Origin: Robinsoniella peoriensis
GTDB taxonomy: Bacteria > Bacillota > Clostridia > Lachnospirales > Lachnospiraceae
NCBI RefSeq assembly: GCF_000797495.1
Contig: NZ_JTGN01000001.1
Coordinates: 776,683 to 840,682 of the forward strand
DNA length: 64,000 nucleotides
Direction: 5' to 3'
Within the stretch, counting starts at the first letter, position 1; each line of letters opens with the position of its first letter. The translations under genes were made by a program, and so were the position numbers. Under the pieces are notes generated by a model. It did no database searches, had not been told where the DNA came from, and worked only from the letters and a program-made list of their open reading frames with translations. Positions 62,731-64,000 of the stretch are shown one piece after another.

Positions 62731-63784
62731 TTGTTCTCCTTTTGATATCGGCAATCACTCTGTTTTTTCCACTCCGCTTTCCCTGATATAATAAGTTATC
62801 TGCCTGATCGATCCAGTCGTTCAACGGTAAGTTATTAGTTCCTTTTGTCACACCAAATGTTATTGTGACCGGAATAGAACTATCATTATATTGAAACTGG
62901 TAATTACTTATCCAGCGGCAAAAAAATTCCAGTTGTTTTTTGGGATCACTGTATTCTGCTTCTGAAAAAACCAGTACAAATTCCTCCCCACCCCACCGGC
63001 AAAGAAATACATTCGGATCAAATTGGGAACGCATCTGCTCAGCCATTTCTTTTAAGATAAAATCGCCGCATATATGTCCGTAGGTATCGTTAACTCTTTT
63101 GAAATTATCAATATCACCTATTGCCAGATAACTGTTATCGCCAGGACAGATATTGAAGCAGTCTTTTAAATAACGACGGCTGTATAATCCGGTAAGCTGG
63201 TCATAATCTGCCAGTTCACGCAGATTCCTATTTTCATTAATCAGCTCTTTTTTATTTACTAATGCACTTATTTTTGAAACGTATGCTGTGTAGAGTATCA
63301 TAATAAACATACTGATGCTGTTGCAGCTAAAGTAAAGATATAAAGATGTCTTTTCTGAATAAACCATTGGGTTATGTCTTATAAAATAAAAGTACAATAT
63401 AAACATTGTCGCTATATGCATGAATGAAAATATATAAGGTGTATATGAGGAACGAAACGGGCAGAAGTAGACCATACTCGCCATTGCTATTAAAAACATG
63501 TAAAAGCCCGCATCCCATCCAAACAGCAGTGTTTGTGTGATAACAAAAATACATGCTTCCAAATGGATCAGAACCACGGTAAGTGCATATTTATGTTTAC
63601 TGACAATCATCACTAATATCGTATAAAATAACACACTCAAAATATTATAGGCAAATGCAGGAACAATTTGAAAATAAATGTATATAAATGCATATACCAT
63701 ATGTAAGATGATACCCAGAAATGCGATGTTGCGATATACATTATGAATATAATCGATATCGTTCTGATTCTGTGATTTCAGCAT
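62699..63784 (-). CDS. Membrane-bound diguanylate cyclase (GGDEF)
   Basis: This is a 361-residue protein with six hydrophobic helices in about 15-190 and a C-terminal GGDEF domain (about 200-355) with active site GGEEF (CRWGGEEFVLVFS), so cyclase activity is expected. The I-site position reads DPNV, not RxxD. The layout parallels the protein at 2390-3472. I chose ATG 63784 after AGGAGGATACAAA. The tail KRRTNERTNERIHE is low-complexity. Confidence 0.9.
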   Translation of the reverse strand: MLKSQNQNDIDYIHNVYRNIAFLGIILHMVYAFIYIYFQIVPAFAYNILSVLFYTILVMIVSKHKYALTVVLIHLEACIFVITQTLLFGWDAGFYMFLIAMASMVYFCPFRSSYTPYIFSFMHIATMFILYFYFIRHNPMVYSEKTSLYLYFSCNSISMFIMILYTAYVSKISALVNKKELINENRNLRELADYDQLTGLYSRRYLKDCFNICPGDNSYLAIGDIDNFKRVNDTYGHICGDFILKEMAEQMRSQFDPNVFLCRWGGEEFVLVFSEAEYSDPKKQLEFFCRWISNYQFQYNDSSIPVTITFGVTKGTNNLPLNDWIDQADNLLYQGKRSGKNRVIADIKRRTNERTNERIHE

Positions 63785-63903
63785 TTTGTATCCTCCTGCT
63801 CTCTGGAACATTTTTATATTTTTGTATCATAGTACTCCATCCGAACAGTAGTGTGTTTCGCCCGTTCTGTGTGATATGTGTGTAATAAGATTAATTTTAT
63901 TTT

Positions 63904-63937
63904 GCAAAGCGTCCATTAATCAGTTAAACCCAAATTA
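63904..63937. repeat. Short dispersed repeat, copy 2
   Basis: GCAAAGCGTCCATTAATCAG followed by ttaaaccc aaatt matches 561-593 with one extra C and two substitutions. It lies in the non-coding right edge (63785-64000), where I see no other feature. Confidence 0.5.
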
Positions 63938-64000
63938 TTCCTGCTCTTCTAAAGTTACAAATATTCATTCACTTCTATTAAAACTGATAAATTTATTATA

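Overview
The window looks like chromosomal DNA of a gut-type clostridium, most likely a Lachnospiraceae member (Blautia / Lachnoclostridium-like). The grounds are Gram-positive RBSs of the AGGAGG type, moderate-to-low GC, low-GC Firmicute families (BceAB-type exporters, VanZ, LytTR regulators, NlpC/P60 wall hydrolase, HxlR, GH43/GH51 enzymes) and a Clostridia-type Wadjet operon. No rRNA, tRNA, CRISPR array or complete insertion sequence was recognised. The genus is inference; no 16S sequence or marker comparison was possible.

Layout. 1-600: non-coding DNA dominated by a 265-bp imperfect palindrome. 0.6-4.4 kb: an SDR oxidoreductase divergent from a LysR regulator, a membrane GGDEF protein and a lipoprotein. 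4.7-10.1 kb: a redox/decarboxylation locus made of an SDR and a 937-residue fusion of an old-yellow-enzyme flavoprotein with an acetoacetate-decarboxylase-like domain, divergent from a PucR-type regulator. 10.2-15.2 kb: an unrecognised 514-residue protein and a soluble hybrid histidine kinase. 15.5-21.9 kb: a histidine-rich MarR regulator with three GGTACC operators, facing a DUF454 / YgbA-like / double ABC exporter operon and a DtxR-like HTH protein. 22.1-26.8 kb: a complete Bce-type peptide-antibiotic resistance module (two-component system plus ABC transporter). 26.9-33.1 kb: pentose-polymer enzymes (GH51, GH43) with an AraC regulator, interrupted by recA and a coupled Tudor-like coiled-coil protein.

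33.2-41.0 kb: a complete four-gene Wadjet plasmid-defence operon in the order jetD-jetA-jetB-jetC. 41.2-44.7 kb: an AT-rich stretch of small and degraded genes with two LytTR regulators, an N-terminally short AlbA/Schlafen-type ATP-binding protein and a 43-residue cysteine-rich protein. 44.7-48.6 kb: a cation/proton antiporter, a DHH phosphoesterase and a MATE exporter behind a leader terminator. 48.9-53.2 kb: a bacitracin-resistance-like operon (two-component system, BcrA/BcrB-like transporter, UppP). 53.2-57 kb: a secreted NlpC/P60 hydrolase, small DUF4177-like proteins, VanZ, DUF3788. 57-61.2 kb: a MATE-GNAT operon, then a patch of orphan small genes, including a second 43-residue cysteine-rich protein homologous to the first and a pair of homologous 67/72-residue proteins. 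61.4-63.8 kb: an HxlR/flavin-protein divergent pair and a second membrane GGDEF protein.

The prevailing themes are envelope-drug resistance (two independent two-component/ABC modules, UppP, VanZ, two MATE exporters, an ABC exporter pair), defence against plasmids (Wadjet) and plant-polysaccharide use. The most unusual items are the OYE-decarboxylase fusion, the His-rich MarR protein with its operator triplet, the two homologous Cys-rich microproteins, the 265-bp palindrome, and the several promoters carrying direct repeats at 11-bp spacing.
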